Assembly: GCF_010729105.1 (NCBI RefSeq)
Contig: NZ_AP022573.1
Location: 5,022,001-5,086,000 of the forward strand
DNA length: 64,000 bases
Source: Mycobacterium saskatchewanense
Lineage (GTDB): Bacteria; Actinomycetota; Actinomycetes; Mycobacteriales; Mycobacteriaceae
Direction: 5' to 3'
The position numbers and the translations under genes were made by a program. Positions 1 to 9,017 of this stretch are shown here, in pieces (position 1 is the first letter of the stretch; each line of letters begins with the position of its first letter). The notes beneath the pieces are model-generated. The model was not told the origin of the DNA. It saw only the letters and a program-made list of their open reading frames with translations, and searched no databases.

Positions 1-1
1 C

Positions 2-322
2 GCGGCGATCCGGTTCGCCGTCCTGGCGGCGGCCGCCGGGCTCGGCTTCCTCGTCATGGCCGCCCTGTGGGTCAGCACCTGCCCGGGGACGACCGTCGAC
101 ACGGTCGCCTGCGGCGCCCCGCAGCGGACGCTGCTGGCCTGCGGCGGCCCGCTGATCTTGCTGGTCGCCGGACTCTGGGCCTTCCTGCGCACCTACCGGG
201 TGTGGAAGGCGGCGGGCACCTGGTGGGCGTGGCACGGCGCCGGCTGGTTCCTGTTCACGCTGATGGTGGTGACGGTTTCGCTCGGCGTGTCCCGCATCGC
301 CGGCCCGGTCCTGCCGCGCTAG
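2..322 (+). CDS. Membrane protein, C-terminal part (Rv3289c-like), truncated by window edge
   Basis: The reading frame is already open at the left edge, so the true start lies outside the window; an internal ATG at 56 falls inside a hydrophobic segment and is unlikely to be the start. About 106 residues are visible, with three hydrophobic stretches that look like membrane helices: one at the left edge ending in FLVMAALWV, one around LILLVAGLWAFL and one around WFLFTLMVVTVSLGV. It lies just upstream of usfY in the same orientation, which is the position of the conserved membrane protein Rv3289c in M. tuberculosis. No catalytic motif is seen and the function is unknown. The assignment rests on position and membrane character. 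Confidence 0.65.
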   Translation, partial: AAIRFAVLAAAAGLGFLVMAALWVSTCPGTTVDTVACGAPQRTLLACGGPLILLVAGLWAFLRTYRVWKAAGTWWAWHGAGWFLFTLMVVTVSLGVSRIAGPVLPR

Positions 323-451
323 GCGTCGGCAAACTCCCGGTCCCGGCGCCCTCGTCAAACCGCTCCGCGAGGTCTACCTTTAGAGATGCGACCCATTCTG
401 AGCTGCACAAAGCTGCATGAAGGCCTCCGAAGATCTGCGATAGGAGCAGCC

Positions 452-763
452 ATGGGAGACACGTATCACGACCCCATCGACCATCTGCGAACAACGCGTC
501 CGCTCGCCGGCGAGTCCCTGATCGACGTGCTGCACTGGCCCGGCTACCTGCTCGTCGTGACGGGCGTGACCGGCACCTGTGCCAGCCTGGCGGGCTTCGG
601 CAGCGGGCATGGGCACGAGGGCATGACCGCGGGCCTGATCGCGATCGTCGTCACCGTGCTGGGCCTGCTGTGGGTGACGGTCGAACACCGGCGAATCCGC
701 AAAATCGCGGATCGCTGGTATGCCGAGCACCCCGAGGTTCCCCGGCAGCGCCTGGCCAGCTGA
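452..763 (+). CDS. usfY: UsfY-like small membrane protein upstream of the SigF operon
   Basis: The predicted protein has 103 residues with two hydrophobic segments (around WPGYLLVVTGVTGTCASLAG and LIAIVVTVLGLLWVTV) followed by a basic tail (EHRRIRKIADRW). I chose the ATG at 452 because AGGAG sits six bases upstream; an in-frame ATG at 386 would add 22 residues without a clear ribosome site. In M. tuberculosis usfY (Rv3288c) directly precedes usfX-sigF and is induced with the SigF regulon; its biochemical function is unknown. Here 375 bp separate it from usfX. The name rests on size, topology and synteny. Confidence 0.7.
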   Translation: MGDTYHDPIDHLRTTRPLAGESLIDVLHWPGYLLVVTGVTGTCASLAGFGSGHGHEGMTAGLIAIVVTVLGLLWVTVEHRRIRKIADRWYAEHPEVPRQRLAS

Positions 764-1138
764 GCCGAGCGGCGTGACCCTCGCCATAACCCCGGATCAC
801 TGGGTTATTTGCGCACGCGAGTGGGTACAAGAGCTAGACCATGATGAGTGTCGTAAGGATTGCGTCAGCGTGGTCTCCCGATCATCGGGGCGAGAATCAC
901 GACGACACCGGCATATACGACGACCGCGAGAAGACGACTACCGCGAAACGAGCAATATGACCAGCGTGATCCCGGCGATCACCGCGACCCGCCGCAACCG
1001 GCGTGTCGCGGCTGGCCTCCGAGCGCTCCATACCGGACCGGATACCCGGCGGCCATCATGACTAACCGATTGGAGCCTACGGTCCACGGCAGGCTGCAAA
1101 GCAGTAATACTGTCAGTCAAACGTCGCCGGGAGACCAT
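764..1138. other. Non-coding gap between usfY and usfX
   Basis: This 375-bp stretch has no coding frame I can support. It contains the SigF-type promoter candidate at 803-828. It is the expected position of the autoregulatory promoter that drives usfX-sigF in mycobacteria. No RNA gene or repeat was recognised in it. Confidence 0.5.
803..828 (+). promoter_or_regulatory. Candidate SigF-dependent promoter of usfX-sigF
   Basis: GGTTA at about 803-807 is followed after 15 bases by GGGTAC at 823-828. The published mycobacterial SigF consensus is close to GGTTT-N15-17-GGGTA, so this site has one mismatch in the -35 element and a matching -10 element. It lies about 310 bp upstream of the usfX start, so a long leader would be needed. 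Autoregulation of usfX-sigF from a SigF promoter is established in M. tuberculosis; its use here is inferred. Confidence 0.45.
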
Positions 1139-1576
1139 ATGACCGATGCGGGATCGCGCGCCAACCAACGTCAACGCGGCCACCGGGCCGTCGAGCTGCA
1201 TGTCGCGGCACGGCTGGAGAACCTGGCGATGCTGCGCACGTTGGTCGGCGCGATCGGCACCTTCGAGGACCTCGACTTCGACGCCGTGGCCGACCTCCGC
1301 CTCGCGGTCGACGAGGTGTGCACCCGGCTCATCCGCTCGGCAACCCCGGACGCCACGCTCGTCGTCGTGGTGGACCCGCATGACGACGAACTGATCGTCG
1401 AGGCGTCGGCGGCGTGCGACACCCACGACGTGGTGGCCCCCGGCAGCTTCAGTTGGCACGTCCTGACCTCGTTGGCCGACGACGTCCAGACCTTCCACGA
1501 CGGGCGCGAACCCAACGAAACCGGCAGCATCTTCGGTATCAAGCTGACGGCGCGACGGGCGGCCTCCAGCAGGTGA
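1139..1576 (+). CDS. usfX: Anti-sigma-F factor, RsbW-type kinase fold (UsfX)
   Basis: The ATG at 1139 gives 145 residues, the same length as M. tuberculosis UsfX/RsbW (Rv3287c); longer upstream extensions of this frame cover non-coding sequence. The protein has the GHKL-type layout of an RsbW/SpoIIAB anti-sigma factor, with an N-terminal LRLAVDEVCTRLI helix corresponding to the N-box region. UsfX binds SigF and holds it inactive, and is released by anti-anti-sigma factors. Its stop overlaps the sigF GTG start by 4 bp (1573-1576), which suggests translational coupling and fixed stoichiometry. Confidence 0.9.
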   Translation: MTDAGSRANQRQRGHRAVELHVAARLENLAMLRTLVGAIGTFEDLDFDAVADLRLAVDEVCTRLIRSATPDATLVVVVDPHDDELIVEASAACDTHDVVAPGSFSWHVLTSLADDVQTFHDGREPNETGSIFGIKLTARRAASSR

Positions 1577-2361
1577 CGGCGCGAGCTGCCGGAGGTTCGG
1601 TCTCACGACCGAACGAGTACGCCGACGTCCCGGACATGTTCCGGGAGTTGGCCACTGTCGCACCCGACTCGATGGAATTCCAGCGCCAGCGGGACAAGAT
1701 CGTCGAGCGGTGCCTGCCGCTGGCCGACCACATCGCCCGCCGCTTCGAGGGCCGGGGGGAGCCCCGCGACGACCTCGTCCAGGTCGCGCGCGTCGGGCTG
1801 GTCAACGCGGTGGTCCGCTTTGACGTCGGCGCCGGCACGGACTTCGTGTCCTTCGCGGTGCCGACGATCATGGGGGAGGTCCGCCGCCACTTCCGCGACA
1901 ACAGCTGGTCGGTCAAGGTGCCGCGGCGACTCAAGGAGCTGCACCTGCGGCTGGGCACCGCCACGGCCGAGCTGTCGCAGCGGCTCGGCCGCGCGCCCAC
2001 CGCGACGGAGCTGGCCGCGGAGCTGGGTATGGACCGCGCCGAGGTCGTCGAGGGCCTGGTGGCGGGAAGCTCCTACAACACCCTGTCCATCGACAGCGGG
2101 GGCGGGGGCGACGACGACGAGGTCCGGGCCATTGCCGACACCCTGGGCGACGTTGACACCGGATTGGACCGGATCGAGGACCGCGAGTCGCTACGCCCGA
2201 TGCTCGAGGCGCTTCCCGAGCGGGAGCGAACGGTGCTGGTGCTCAGGTTCTTCGAGTCGATGACTCAGACGCAGATCGCCGAACGGGTCGGGATCTCCCA
2301 GATGCACGTGTCGCGGCTGCTGGCCAAATCGCTAACGCGCCTGCGGGACCAGCTCGAGTAG
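1573..2361 (+). CDS. sigF: RNA polymerase sigma factor SigF
   Basis: The GTG at 1573 overlaps the usfX stop and gives 262 residues, close to the 261 of M. tuberculosis SigF. Region 2 is recognisable around DDLVQVARVGLVNAVVRFD and PTIMGEVRRHFRDNSWSVK, with region 3 around ELSQRLGRAPTATELAAELG. Region 4 follows, with LPERERTVLVLRFFE and the helix-turn-helix TQTQIAERVGISQMHVSRLL. SigF directs RNA polymerase to stress and stationary-phase promoters and is controlled by UsfX. The 3' end overlaps the opposing STAS gene by 30 bp, so the two mRNAs share complementary ends. Confidence 0.95.
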   Translation: MTARAAGGSVSRPNEYADVPDMFRELATVAPDSMEFQRQRDKIVERCLPLADHIARRFEGRGEPRDDLVQVARVGLVNAVVRFDVGAGTDFVSFAVPTIMGEVRRHFRDNSWSVKVPRRLKELHLRLGTATAELSQRLGRAPTATELAAELGMDRAEVVEGLVAGSSYNTLSIDSGGGGDDDEVRAIADTLGDVDTGLDRIEDRESLRPMLEALPERERTVLVLRFFESMTQTQIAERVGISQMHVSRLLAKSLTRLRDQLE

Positions 2362-2763
2362 CGTGTCCTGCTGCCCGAACTCGGCCCGGACCTTCGGCAG
2401 CAGGGGCTCCTGCGAGGGCGTCGTCACCGGCAGGGTGCCGTCCGGGTCGCAGATGCGCAACAACCTCGACACGGCCGGGCTGGGCACCATGGCCCACTGG
2501 ACCTGCGCGCCCGAGCATACGACGTTGATCCGGTGCAGTGACGAAAAGCCCGCGGTGCCAATGAATTCCAGGCCTCGCAGGTCCAGGATCACGCGGCGGC
2601 AGCGGCTCACGCTGTGCTGCACGTACGCGGCGAGCTGATCGGCGTTGGAGGCGTCGAGCTCACCGTCGACGGTGATCACCGTGCCCGCCGCGTCGAAGCG
2701 GGCCCCGAACTGAGCGGTGCGGCCTTGCGGCCAGGATTGAGCCACAGACATTGCTTTCTCCAT
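2332..2763 (-). CDS. STAS-domain anti-anti-sigma-like factor
   Basis: The 143-residue protein has a single STAS domain: an antigen-like beta strand (TVITVDGELDASNADQL), then ILDLRGLEFIGTAGFSSL, the loop that carries the phosphorylated serine in SpoIIAA. STAS proteins bind RsbW-type anti-sigma factors and free their sigma factor; position next to usfX-sigF suggests UsfX as partner. At the usual DSSG position the sequence reads GTAG, so the classical phospho-serine is an alanine with a threonine before it. Control by phosphorylation may therefore be absent or use the threonine. Three cysteines are present. It resembles the RsfA/RsfB class, but I cannot say which. Confidence 0.75.
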   Translation of the reverse strand: MEKAMSVAQSWPQGRTAQFGARFDAAGTVITVDGELDASNADQLAAYVQHSVSRCRRVILDLRGLEFIGTAGFSSLHRINVVCSGAQVQWAMVPSPAVSRLLRICDPDGTLPVTTPSQEPLLPKVRAEFGQQDTLLELVPQAR

Positions 2764-2922
2764 CAGTAGCGGAGGATGTGCTGTGGATAACGTCAGGGCG
2801 CCGAGTGCGCCGATGCAGGAAGTTCACCTCCACACGTCCTGACGTGATCCGACGGCTGTGAACTCAACCTGTTTTCAACGCTACTCGCTGTCGGACGGGT
2901 GAGACAACGATTCAGATCAGGT

Positions 2923-4725
2923 TCACTTGATCTCGGCGAGCACCGTGCCCTGAGTGATGGCGGCGCCCGCCTCGACGGCGAGTCCGGTGATCGTGCCGTC
3001 CTTGTGCGCGGTGACCGGGTTCTCCATCTTCATCGCCTCGAGGACCACCACGAGGTCGCCGGTGGACACCTCCTGGCCCTCCTCGACCGCGACCTTGACG
3101 ACCGTGCCCTGCATCGGCGCCGTCACCGCGTCACCGGAGGCCGTCGCGCCCGCGTGCGACCCGCGCTTGCGCGGCTTCGGCTTCTTGCGGATGACGCCGG
3201 CTTGGCCAGCGGAGCCGGCTGAACCATCTGTGAGCGCCAGGTCACCGGGCAGCGACACCTCGAGCCGGCGGCCGTCGACCTCGACGACGACCTTCTGGCG
3301 GGGCCGGGCGTCGTCCTCGTCGAGGGGTTCGGAGGCGGTGAACGGCTCGACGGTGTTGTTCCACTCGGTCTCGATCCAGCGGGTGTGCACGGCGAAGCCG
3401 TTCTCGTCGCCGATGAACGCCGGGTCGGACACGACCGCACGGTGGAACGGGATGACCGTGGCGAGGCCCTCGATTTCGAACTCGTCGAGCGCGCGCCGGG
3501 CGCGGGCCAAGGCCTCGTTGCGGTCGGCGCCGTACACGATCAGCTTGGCCAGCATCGAGTCGAACTGGCCGCCGATCACCGAGCCGGTCTCGACGCCCGA
3601 GTCCAGCCGCACGCCGGGGCCGGCCGGCGGGTGGAACTTGCTCACCGGGCCGGGGGCCGGCAGGAAGCCGCGGCCGGCGTCCTCGCCGTTGATCCGGAAC
3701 TCGATGGCGTGGCCGCGCGGCGTCGGATCCTCGGTGAGGTCGAGCTTCTCGCCGTTGGCGATCTTGAACTGCTGCAACACCAGGTCGATGCCCGCGGTCT
3801 CCTCGGTGACCGGGTGCTCGACCTGGAGGCGGGTGTTGACCTCGAGGAAGGAGATCAGGCCGTCCTGACCGACGAGGTACTCGACCGTGCCGGCGCCGTA
3901 GTAGTGCGCCTCCTTGCAGATCCGCTTGGCCGACTCGTGGATCTCCTTGCGCTGCGCGTCGGTCAAGAACGGCGCCGGAGCCTCCTCGACGAGCTTCTGG
4001 AAGCGGCGTTGCAGCGAGCAGTCGCGGGTGCCCGCGACGACGACGTTGCCGTGCTGATCGGCGATCACCTGGGCCTCGACGTGGCGGGGCTTGTCGAGGT
4101 AGCGCTCGACGAAGCACTCCCCGCGGCCGAACGCGGCCGTCGCCTCGCGCACGGCCGATTCGTACAGCTCGGGGATCTCGGCGACGGTGCGGGCCACCTT
4201 CATGCCCTTGCCGCCGCCGCCGAACGCCGCCTTGATCGCGATCGGCACGCCGTACTCCTCGGCGAACGCCACCACCTCGTCGGCGTCCTTGACCGGGTCG
4301 GGGGTGCCGGGCACCAGCGGCGCCTGCGCGCGGGCCGCGATGTGGCGGGCGGTGACCTTGTCGCCGAGGTCGCGGATGGACTGCGGGCTCGGCCCGATCC
4401 AGATCAGGCCGGCGTCGATCACGGCCTGGGCGAAGTCGGCGTTCTCGGAGAGGAAGCCGTAGCCGGGGTGGATGGCGTTGGCGCCGGACTTGCGCGCGGC
4501 GTCAAGGAGCTTGCCGAAATCCAGGTAGGACTCCGCGGACGTCTGACCGCCCAGGGCGAACGCCTCGTCGGCCAGCCGCACGTGCGGCGCGTCGGCGTCG
4601 GGCTCGGCGTACACCGCCACGCTGGGCAGGCCCGCGTCGCGGGCCGCGCGGATCACCCGGACAGCGATTTCGCCGCGGTTTGCGACGAGCACTTTGGCGA
4701 TCCTCGAGCTGGCGTGACTGGCCAC
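2923..4725 (-). CDS. accA3: Acyl-CoA carboxylase alpha subunit (biotin carboxylase + BCCP), AccA3
   Basis: At 600 residues this matches the length of M. tuberculosis AccA3. The N-terminal half is a biotin carboxylase: start [17 protein letters not shown], the ATP-grasp glycine loop [13 protein letters not shown] near residue 165, and the [14 protein letters not shown] active-site segment. A linker with a KKPKPRKRG basic patch leads to a C-terminal biotin carrier domain whose EAMKMEN motif carries the biotinylated lysine. It carboxylates biotin for acetyl-, propionyl- and long-chain acyl-CoA carboxylases that make malonyl and methylmalonyl building blocks for mycolic and methyl-branched lipids. 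Its beta and epsilon partners (accD5, accE5) and its biotin ligase (birA) are all in this window. Confidence 0.95.
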   Translation of the reverse strand: MASHASSRIAKVLVANRGEIAVRVIRAARDAGLPSVAVYAEPDADAPHVRLADEAFALGGQTSAESYLDFGKLLDAARKSGANAIHPGYGFLSENADFAQAVIDAGLIWIGPSPQSIRDLGDKVTARHIAARAQAPLVPGTPDPVKDADEVVAFAEEYGVPIAIKAAFGGGGKGMKVARTVAEIPELYESAVREATAAFGRGECFVERYLDKPRHVEAQVIADQHGNVVVAGTRDCSLQRRFQKLVEEAPAPFLTDAQRKEIHESAKRICKEAHYYGAGTVEYLVGQDGLISFLEVNTRLQVEHPVTEETAGIDLVLQQFKIANGEKLDLTEDPTPRGHAIEFRINGEDAGRGFLPAPGPVSKFHPPAGPGVRLDSGVETGSVIGGQFDSMLAKLIVYGADRNEALARARRALDEFEIEGLATVIPFHRAVVSDPAFIGDENGFAVHTRWIETEWNNTVEPFTASEPLDEDDARPRQKVVVEVDGRRLEVSLPGDLALTDGSAGSAGQAGVIRKKPKPRKRGSHAGATASGDAVTAPMQGTVVKVAVEEGQEVSTGDLVVVLEAMKMENPVTAHKDGTITGLAVEAGAAITQGTVLAEIK

Positions 4726-4856
4726 TGCGCCTCCCTGGTTGGCCTCTGTCGCAGACGATGTTCTGCGCGCTTCTCTAAGAGAATTTCTTACCGCTTTGTC
4801 TCGGGAAGTTTAAGCGCCGCGCCGTAGGGGCGATGAGGCGGTGTCGGGTTTCGGGG

Positions 4857-5279
4857 TTACTCGGCGGTAGCCCGCAGGTGCCGTTTGATGCGGGCCAGCA
4901 TGGCCGACATGCCGCGCAGCCGCAGTGGGCTGATCAGAGCGGCCAGGCCCAGCTCGGTGTAGAAATCCTCGGGCACCGCGAGGATGTCGGCGGCCGGTTG
5001 CTCGTCGAGGCCGGCGGCCAGGATGGACGCGAAGCCGCGGGTGGTGGGCGCCTCGGCGGGCGCGCTGAAGTACAGCCGCACGCGGTCCGGGTCGCTGGCG
5101 TCGACGTGCAGGAAGAGCGGCGTCTGGCATTCGGGCACCGGCTCCATGGCCGCCTCGGCCAGGTCGGGGGGCAGGGCCGGAAGCTCGTTGGCGAACTCCA
5201 GCAGCAGCGTCAGCTTGTCCTGGCCCTCGACTTCGGCGAAGTCGGAGACCACCTCGGCCAGCGGCGCGGGCATGCTCAT
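4857..5279 (-). CDS. SufE-family protein (Rv3284-like)
   Basis: The 140-residue protein matches the SufE/CsdE fold: [16 protein letters not shown], then the conserved cysteine in [11 protein letters not shown], and the C-terminal [18 protein letters not shown] segment typical of the family. SufE proteins accept sulfane sulfur from a cysteine desulfurase; in this position in M. tuberculosis (Rv3284) the partner appears to be the neighbouring sulfurtransferase. The ATG start overlaps the sseA stop by 4 bp, so the two are translationally coupled, which supports a shared sulfur-transfer role. The desulfurase partner is not in the window. Confidence 0.85.
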   Translation of the reverse strand: MSMPAPLAEVVSDFAEVEGQDKLTLLLEFANELPALPPDLAEAAMEPVPECQTPLFLHVDASDPDRVRLYFSAPAEAPTTRGFASILAAGLDEQPAADILAVPEDFYTELGLAALISPLRLRGMSAMLARIKRHLRATAE

Positions 5280-6169
5280 CGGGCGGGGACGGCCCCCGGC
5301 TCCTCACCGCCGACGATCGGGACGCGCACGGTGTTGCCCCACTCGGTCCAAGACCCGTCGTAGTTGCGCACCCCAGGCTTGCCCAGCAGGTGCGTCAGCA
5401 CGAACCAGGTGTGGCTGGACCGCTCGCCGATGCGGCAATACACGACGGTCTTGTCGTCCGGGTCGATGAAGTCGTAGAGCTCCTCGAGTTCCGACCGGCT
5501 GCGGAACCGCCCCGAATCGTCGACCGCCTTGCTCCACGGGATCGACCGGGCGGTGGGGATGTGGCCGCCGCGCAGCACGCCCTCCTCGGGGTATTCCGGC
5601 ATGTGGGTGCGCTTGCCGGTGTACTCGTCGGGCGAGCGGACGTCGATCAGGGGCTGGCTGCCCAGGATGGCCAGCACATCGTCCTTGAACGCCCGGATGG
5701 GCTCGTCGTTGCGCGCCACCACGGGATATCCGGTGCTCGTCTTGGTCGGGACGTCGAGGGTGGTCTCCCGGCCCTGGCTCAGCCAGAGGTCGCGCCCGCC
5801 GTTGAGTAGGCGGACATCGGGATGTCCGAACAGCGTGAAGACCCACAGCGCGTAGGCAGCCCACCAGTTGCTCTTGTCGCCGTAGATCACCACGGTGTCG
5901 TCGCGGGAGATGCCCTTGCGGTTCATCAGGTCGGCGAACTGCTCGCCGTCGATGTAGTCGCGGACCCGCGGGTCGTTGAGGTCGGTGTGCCAGTCGATCT
6001 TCACCGCGCCCGGGATGTGGCCGATGTCGTAGAGCAGGACGTCCTCGTCGGATTCGACGATCGCGAGACCGGGCGCACCCATGTTGGCCGACAGCCAGTC
6101 GGCGGTGACCAGTCGTTCGGGGTGGGCGTATTCCGACAGCGAGGGGTCGGGATCGGGGGGTAAAGGCAC
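5276..6169 (-). CDS. sseA: Thiosulfate/3-mercaptopyruvate sulfurtransferase (rhodanese), SseA
   Basis: The protein has two rhodanese domains: an inactive N-terminal one ([25 protein letters not shown]) and a C-terminal one with the catalytic loop [12 protein letters not shown] after TVVYC. I chose the GTG at 6169, giving 297 residues that begin [19 protein letters not shown], the length I recall for M. tuberculosis SseA; an upstream in-frame extension to 6304 runs through a tandem-repeat region and is not credible. The enzyme transfers sulfur from thiosulfate or mercaptopyruvate to a thiophilic acceptor. The downstream SufE-like gene overlaps it. Confidence 0.9.
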   Translation of the reverse strand: MPLPPDPDPSLSEYAHPERLVTADWLSANMGAPGLAIVESDEDVLLYDIGHIPGAVKIDWHTDLNDPRVRDYIDGEQFADLMNRKGISRDDTVVIYGDKSNWWAAYALWVFTLFGHPDVRLLNGGRDLWLSQGRETTLDVPTKTSTGYPVVARNDEPIRAFKDDVLAILGSQPLIDVRSPDEYTGKRTHMPEYPEEGVLRGGHIPTARSIPWSKAVDDSGRFRSRSELEELYDFIDPDDKTVVYCRIGERSSHTWFVLTHLLGKPGVRNYDGSWTEWGNTVRVPIVGGEEPGAVPAR

Positions 6170-6225
6170 GTTGCCGAGCCTACCCATCGCAAGTTGCCGC
6201 CGGGCGCTCATCCCACGTTGCCGCC

Positions 6226-6280
6226 GAACGTCGACAAGATGTAGCGCCGTCGACCCGATCGGCGCACCAAGTCGACGTTC
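6226..6280. repeat. Inverted repeat upstream of sseA
   Basis: GAACGTCGAC at 6226-6235 is the exact reverse complement of GTCGACGTTC at 6271-6280, giving a 10-bp stem around a 35-base loop between maf and sseA. It could be an operator or an RNA structure in the maf-sseA transcript. There is no T-run, so it is not a classical terminator. Confidence 0.5.
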
Positions 6281-6282
6281 GA

Positions 6283-6338
6283 CATCGGCTTCATCGGCTT
6301 CCACCGGCTTCCACCGGCTTCATCGGCTTCCATCGGCC
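6283..6338. repeat. Short tandem repeat (9-10 bp unit)
   Basis: About six consecutive copies of CATCGGCTT or CCACCGGCTT occupy the maf-sseA intergenic region. The unit length alternates between 9 and 10 bp, so copy number change would shift spacing between the genes. Nothing indicates that it is translated. Confidence 0.75.
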
Positions 6339-6353
6339 CGGCGTCCGCGGCCA

Positions 6354-6413
6354 CGACACATAACCGGTTGCGACGACGCGCCGGTCGGGCTCGCAGACGT
6401 TTATGTCTCGCGG
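6354..6413. repeat. Dispersed inverted-repeat element at the 3' end of maf
   Basis: CGACACATAA at 6354-6363 pairs with TTATGTCTCG at 6401-6410 with one mismatch. The right arm forms the stop codon of maf. The same arm sequence (CAGACGTTTATGTCTCGCGG here) recurs as CAGACGTTCATGTGTCGCGG in the hairpin at 17547-17611, so this looks like a dispersed mycobacterial intergenic element that may end transcription. Confidence 0.5.
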
Positions 6414-7063
6414 TGGGCGGCGTCGGCTTCCGAAGTGGCCGCCCACAGCGCGGCCACCGACAGCCCGGACCGCGCCAGCATCCTGCGCAGCAACGGCAGG
6501 CTCAGCCCGATCACGTTGGAGGGGTCGCCCTCGATCCGGTCGACGAACCAGCCGCCCAACCCGTCCAGCGTGAACCCGCCGGCCACCTGCAGGGGTTCGC
6601 CGTGCGCGACGTAGGCCCGCAGCTCGGCCGGGTCGGGCTCGGCGAAATGGACTGTGGTGCAGGCGGATTGAGTCCAGCGATGGGTGACGGCACCGCCGGA
6701 CATCCGCAGCAGGCAGTGCCCGGTGTGCAGCCGCCCGGAGCGGCCTCCCATCAGGCGCCACTGGTCCAGCGCCGCCTCGGCCGATCCGGGCTTGCCGCAG
6801 AGCCGGCCGTCGATGGACAGCATCGAATCACAGCCGATCACCACGCAATCCGCGGCGATGGGGGGCTCCAGGTCGCCGGCCACCCGCTCGGCCTTGGCCT
6901 CGGCCAGAGCCGCCACCACGGCGTCCGGCGAGGGGTCCGCCCCGAGGGCGGCGGTGAGCGCGTCCTCGTCGACGCCCGACACCCTGACCAGCGGGTCGAC
7001 GCCGGCCTGGCGCAGCACGGCGCGCCGGCCCGCCGACGCCGACGCGAGGACCAGCCGGGTCAC
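6401..7063 (-). CDS. maf: Maf-family nucleotide pyrophosphatase
   Basis: The 220-residue protein starts [18 protein letters not shown], the Maf/HAM1-fold signature, and carries the conserved [14 protein letters not shown] and the [27 protein letters not shown] region of the family, quoted here in part. Maf proteins hydrolyse modified or canonical (d)NTPs to monophosphates and are linked to cell-division arrest. It is the Rv3282 position homologue. The GTG start at 7063 overlaps the accE5 stop by 4 bp, so accD5-accE5-maf form one coupled unit. Confidence 0.9.
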   Translation of the reverse strand: MTRLVLASASAGRRAVLRQAGVDPLVRVSGVDEDALTAALGADPSPDAVVAALAEAKAERVAGDLEPPIAADCVVIGCDSMLSIDGRLCGKPGSAEAALDQWRLMGGRSGRLHTGHCLLRMSGGAVTHRWTQSACTTVHFAEPDPAELRAYVAHGEPLQVAGGFTLDGLGGWFVDRIEGDPSNVIGLSLPLLRRMLARSGLSVAALWAATSEADAAHRET

Positions 7064-7320
7064 TGCTTCATGTGCGTCATCTGCTGCAGGGTGAGCCGCT
7101 GGTAGTTCGACATGGCGTACCGCAGCCGGTCCACGGGAAGCCCCCAGCGGGTGCTCTCCGGCTGGGCGGGCTCGGGCCCGCCGCCAACGCTGCCCAGCAC
7201 GGTGATCAGGGCGGCCAGCTCCGCGTCCGTCGGGTGTCCCCGGAGGATGCGGATGTGCGGCTCGTGTGCGGATTCGGTTGGCGCGGAACCATTTTCGTTG
7301 GCCACAGCGTCCTCACTCAC
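7060..7320 (-). CDS. accE5: Acyl-CoA carboxylase epsilon subunit, AccE5
   Basis: This is a small 86-residue protein with a disordered acidic N-terminus and the epsilon-subunit core [20 protein letters not shown] followed by WGLPVDRLR near the end. The epsilon subunit bridges AccA3 and AccD5 and stimulates the complex. It is much shorter than the 177-residue M. tuberculosis Rv3281, whose extra length is an N-terminal repeat extension. The GTG start overlaps the accD5 stop by 4 bp. Confidence 0.85.
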   Translation of the reverse strand: MSEDAVANENGSAPTESAHEPHIRILRGHPTDAELAALITVLGSVGGGPEPAQPESTRWGLPVDRLRYAMSNYQRLTLQQMTHMKQ

Positions 7321-8966
7321 AGCGGGATGTTCCCGTGCTTCTTCGGGGGCAGGTGGGAGATCTTGCGTTCCAGCAGGCGCAGCGCCGTGCCGATGTAGCC
7401 GCGGGTGTGCGACGGCGGGATGACGGCGTCGACGTAGCCCCGCTCGGCGGCGACGTACGGGTTGACCAGGGTATCCTCGTACTCCTGCTGCAACTGCAGT
7501 CGCAGCGCGTCAACGTCCTTGCCTTCGGCGGCCGCCTGCTTGAGCTGCTGCCGGTAGACGAACCCGACCGCGCCCGAGGCGCCCATCACCGCGATCTGCG
7601 CGGTGGGCCAGGCGATGTTGACGTCGCAGCCCATGTCCTTGGAGCCCATGACGCAGTAGGCGCCGCCATAGGCCTTGCGGGTGATCACCGTGATCTTCGG
7701 GACCGTCGCCTCGCCGTAGGCGAACAGCAGCTTGGCGCCGCGCCGGATGATGCCGTTGTACTCCTGGCCGGTGCCCGGCAGGAAGCCCGGGACGTCGACC
7801 AGCATGATGATCGGGATGTTGAAGCAGTCGCAGGTCCGCACGAACCGGGCGGCCTTCTCCGACGCGTTGATGTCCAGGCAGCCGGCGAACTGGGTGGGCT
7901 GGTTCGCCACGATCCCGACCGGCCGGCCGTCGATGCGGCCGAACCCGACCACGATGTTCTGCGCGTAACCGCCCTGAATTTCCAGGAACTCGTCGTCGTC
8001 GAGGATCCGGGTGATCACCTCGTGCATGTCGTAGGGCTGGTTGGGCGAGTCCGGGATGAGCGTGTCCAGCTCGAGGTCCTCGTCGGTGAGGTTCTCCTCG
8101 ATTGCCCCCTCGGGGGCGGGCACGGCGTAGCGCGGCGGGTCGGTGGCGTTGTTGGGGGGCAGGTAGCTCAACAGGTCGCGCACCCAGTCGAAGGCGTCCT
8201 GCTCACCGGACGCGACGTAGTGCAGCGTGCCCGATTTGGCCATGTGGGTGTGGGCGCCGCCCAGCTCCTCCATGGTGACGTCCTCGCCGGTGACGGTCTT
8301 GATGACGTCGGGCCCGGTGATGAACATCTGGCTGGTCTGGTCGACCATGACCACGAAGTCGGTCAGGGCCGGGGAGTAGACGTGCCCACCCGCGGCGGCG
8401 CCCATGATCAGCGAGATCTGCGGGATGACGCCGGACGCCAGGATGTTGTTGCGGAAGATCCGGCTGTACAGGCCGAGCGAGACGACGCCCTCCTGGATGC
8501 GGGCGCCCGCGCCATCGTTGATGCCGATCAGCGGGCGGCCCGTCTTGATCGCGAGCTCCTGGACCTTGACGATCTTCTCGCCGTACACCTCGCCGAGGCT
8601 GCCGCCGAACACCGTGGCGTCCTGGCTGAAGATGCACACGTCGCGGCCGTCGATGGTGCCGTAGCCGGTGATCACGCCGTCGCCGAGCGGGCGGTTGTTC
8701 TCCAGGCCGAAGTTCGTGCTGCGGTGCCGCGCCAGCGCATCGAGCTCGACGAACGAGTCCTCGTCGAGCAGGGCGAGGATGCGCTCGCGGGCGGTCAGCT
8801 TGCCCTTCGCGTGCACCTTCTCGACCGCCTCTTCACCCACCGGGTGCAGCGACTCTTCCCGGCGCTTGTGCAGCTCGGCCAGCTTGCCCGCCGTGGTGTG
8901 GATGTCGATGGTGTGCTCGGCTGCGGGCTCTGCGGTATGAGCGGAGTGGTCGGTAACGCTTGTCAT
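7317..8966 (-). CDS. accD5: Propionyl-CoA carboxylase beta subunit, AccD5
   Basis: The 549-residue carboxyltransferase is almost the same length as M. tuberculosis AccD5. Key segments are [16 protein letters not shown], the oxyanion-type [13 protein letters not shown] and [15 protein letters not shown] in the N-terminal crotonase domain, and [19 protein letters not shown] with [17 protein letters not shown] in the second. It transfers the carboxyl group from biotin on AccA3 to propionyl-CoA, giving methylmalonyl-CoA for branched lipids. It leads the minus-strand operon and is divergent from birA with about 50 bp between their starts. Confidence 0.95.
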   Translation of the reverse strand: MTSVTDHSAHTAEPAAEHTIDIHTTAGKLAELHKRREESLHPVGEEAVEKVHAKGKLTARERILALLDEDSFVELDALARHRSTNFGLENNRPLGDGVITGYGTIDGRDVCIFSQDATVFGGSLGEVYGEKIVKVQELAIKTGRPLIGINDGAGARIQEGVVSLGLYSRIFRNNILASGVIPQISLIMGAAAGGHVYSPALTDFVVMVDQTSQMFITGPDVIKTVTGEDVTMEELGGAHTHMAKSGTLHYVASGEQDAFDWVRDLLSYLPPNNATDPPRYAVPAPEGAIEENLTDEDLELDTLIPDSPNQPYDMHEVITRILDDDEFLEIQGGYAQNIVVGFGRIDGRPVGIVANQPTQFAGCLDINASEKAARFVRTCDCFNIPIIMLVDVPGFLPGTGQEYNGIIRRGAKLLFAYGEATVPKITVITRKAYGGAYCVMGSKDMGCDVNIAWPTAQIAVMGASGAVGFVYRQQLKQAAAEGKDVDALRLQLQQEYEDTLVNPYVAAERGYVDAVIPPSHTRGYIGTALRLLERKISHLPPKKHGNIPL

Positions 8967-9017
8967 GGGAGTCGATGGTATCGGCTGTCCCCGGCGGGGC
9001 TCTTAGGCTGGGCGGTG

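Noticed and set aside
7266..9017. Long plus-strand frame before birA
   Set aside because: It is antisense to accD5, which has full family motifs, and has no protein-like motif of its own; only the part from 9018 is birA.
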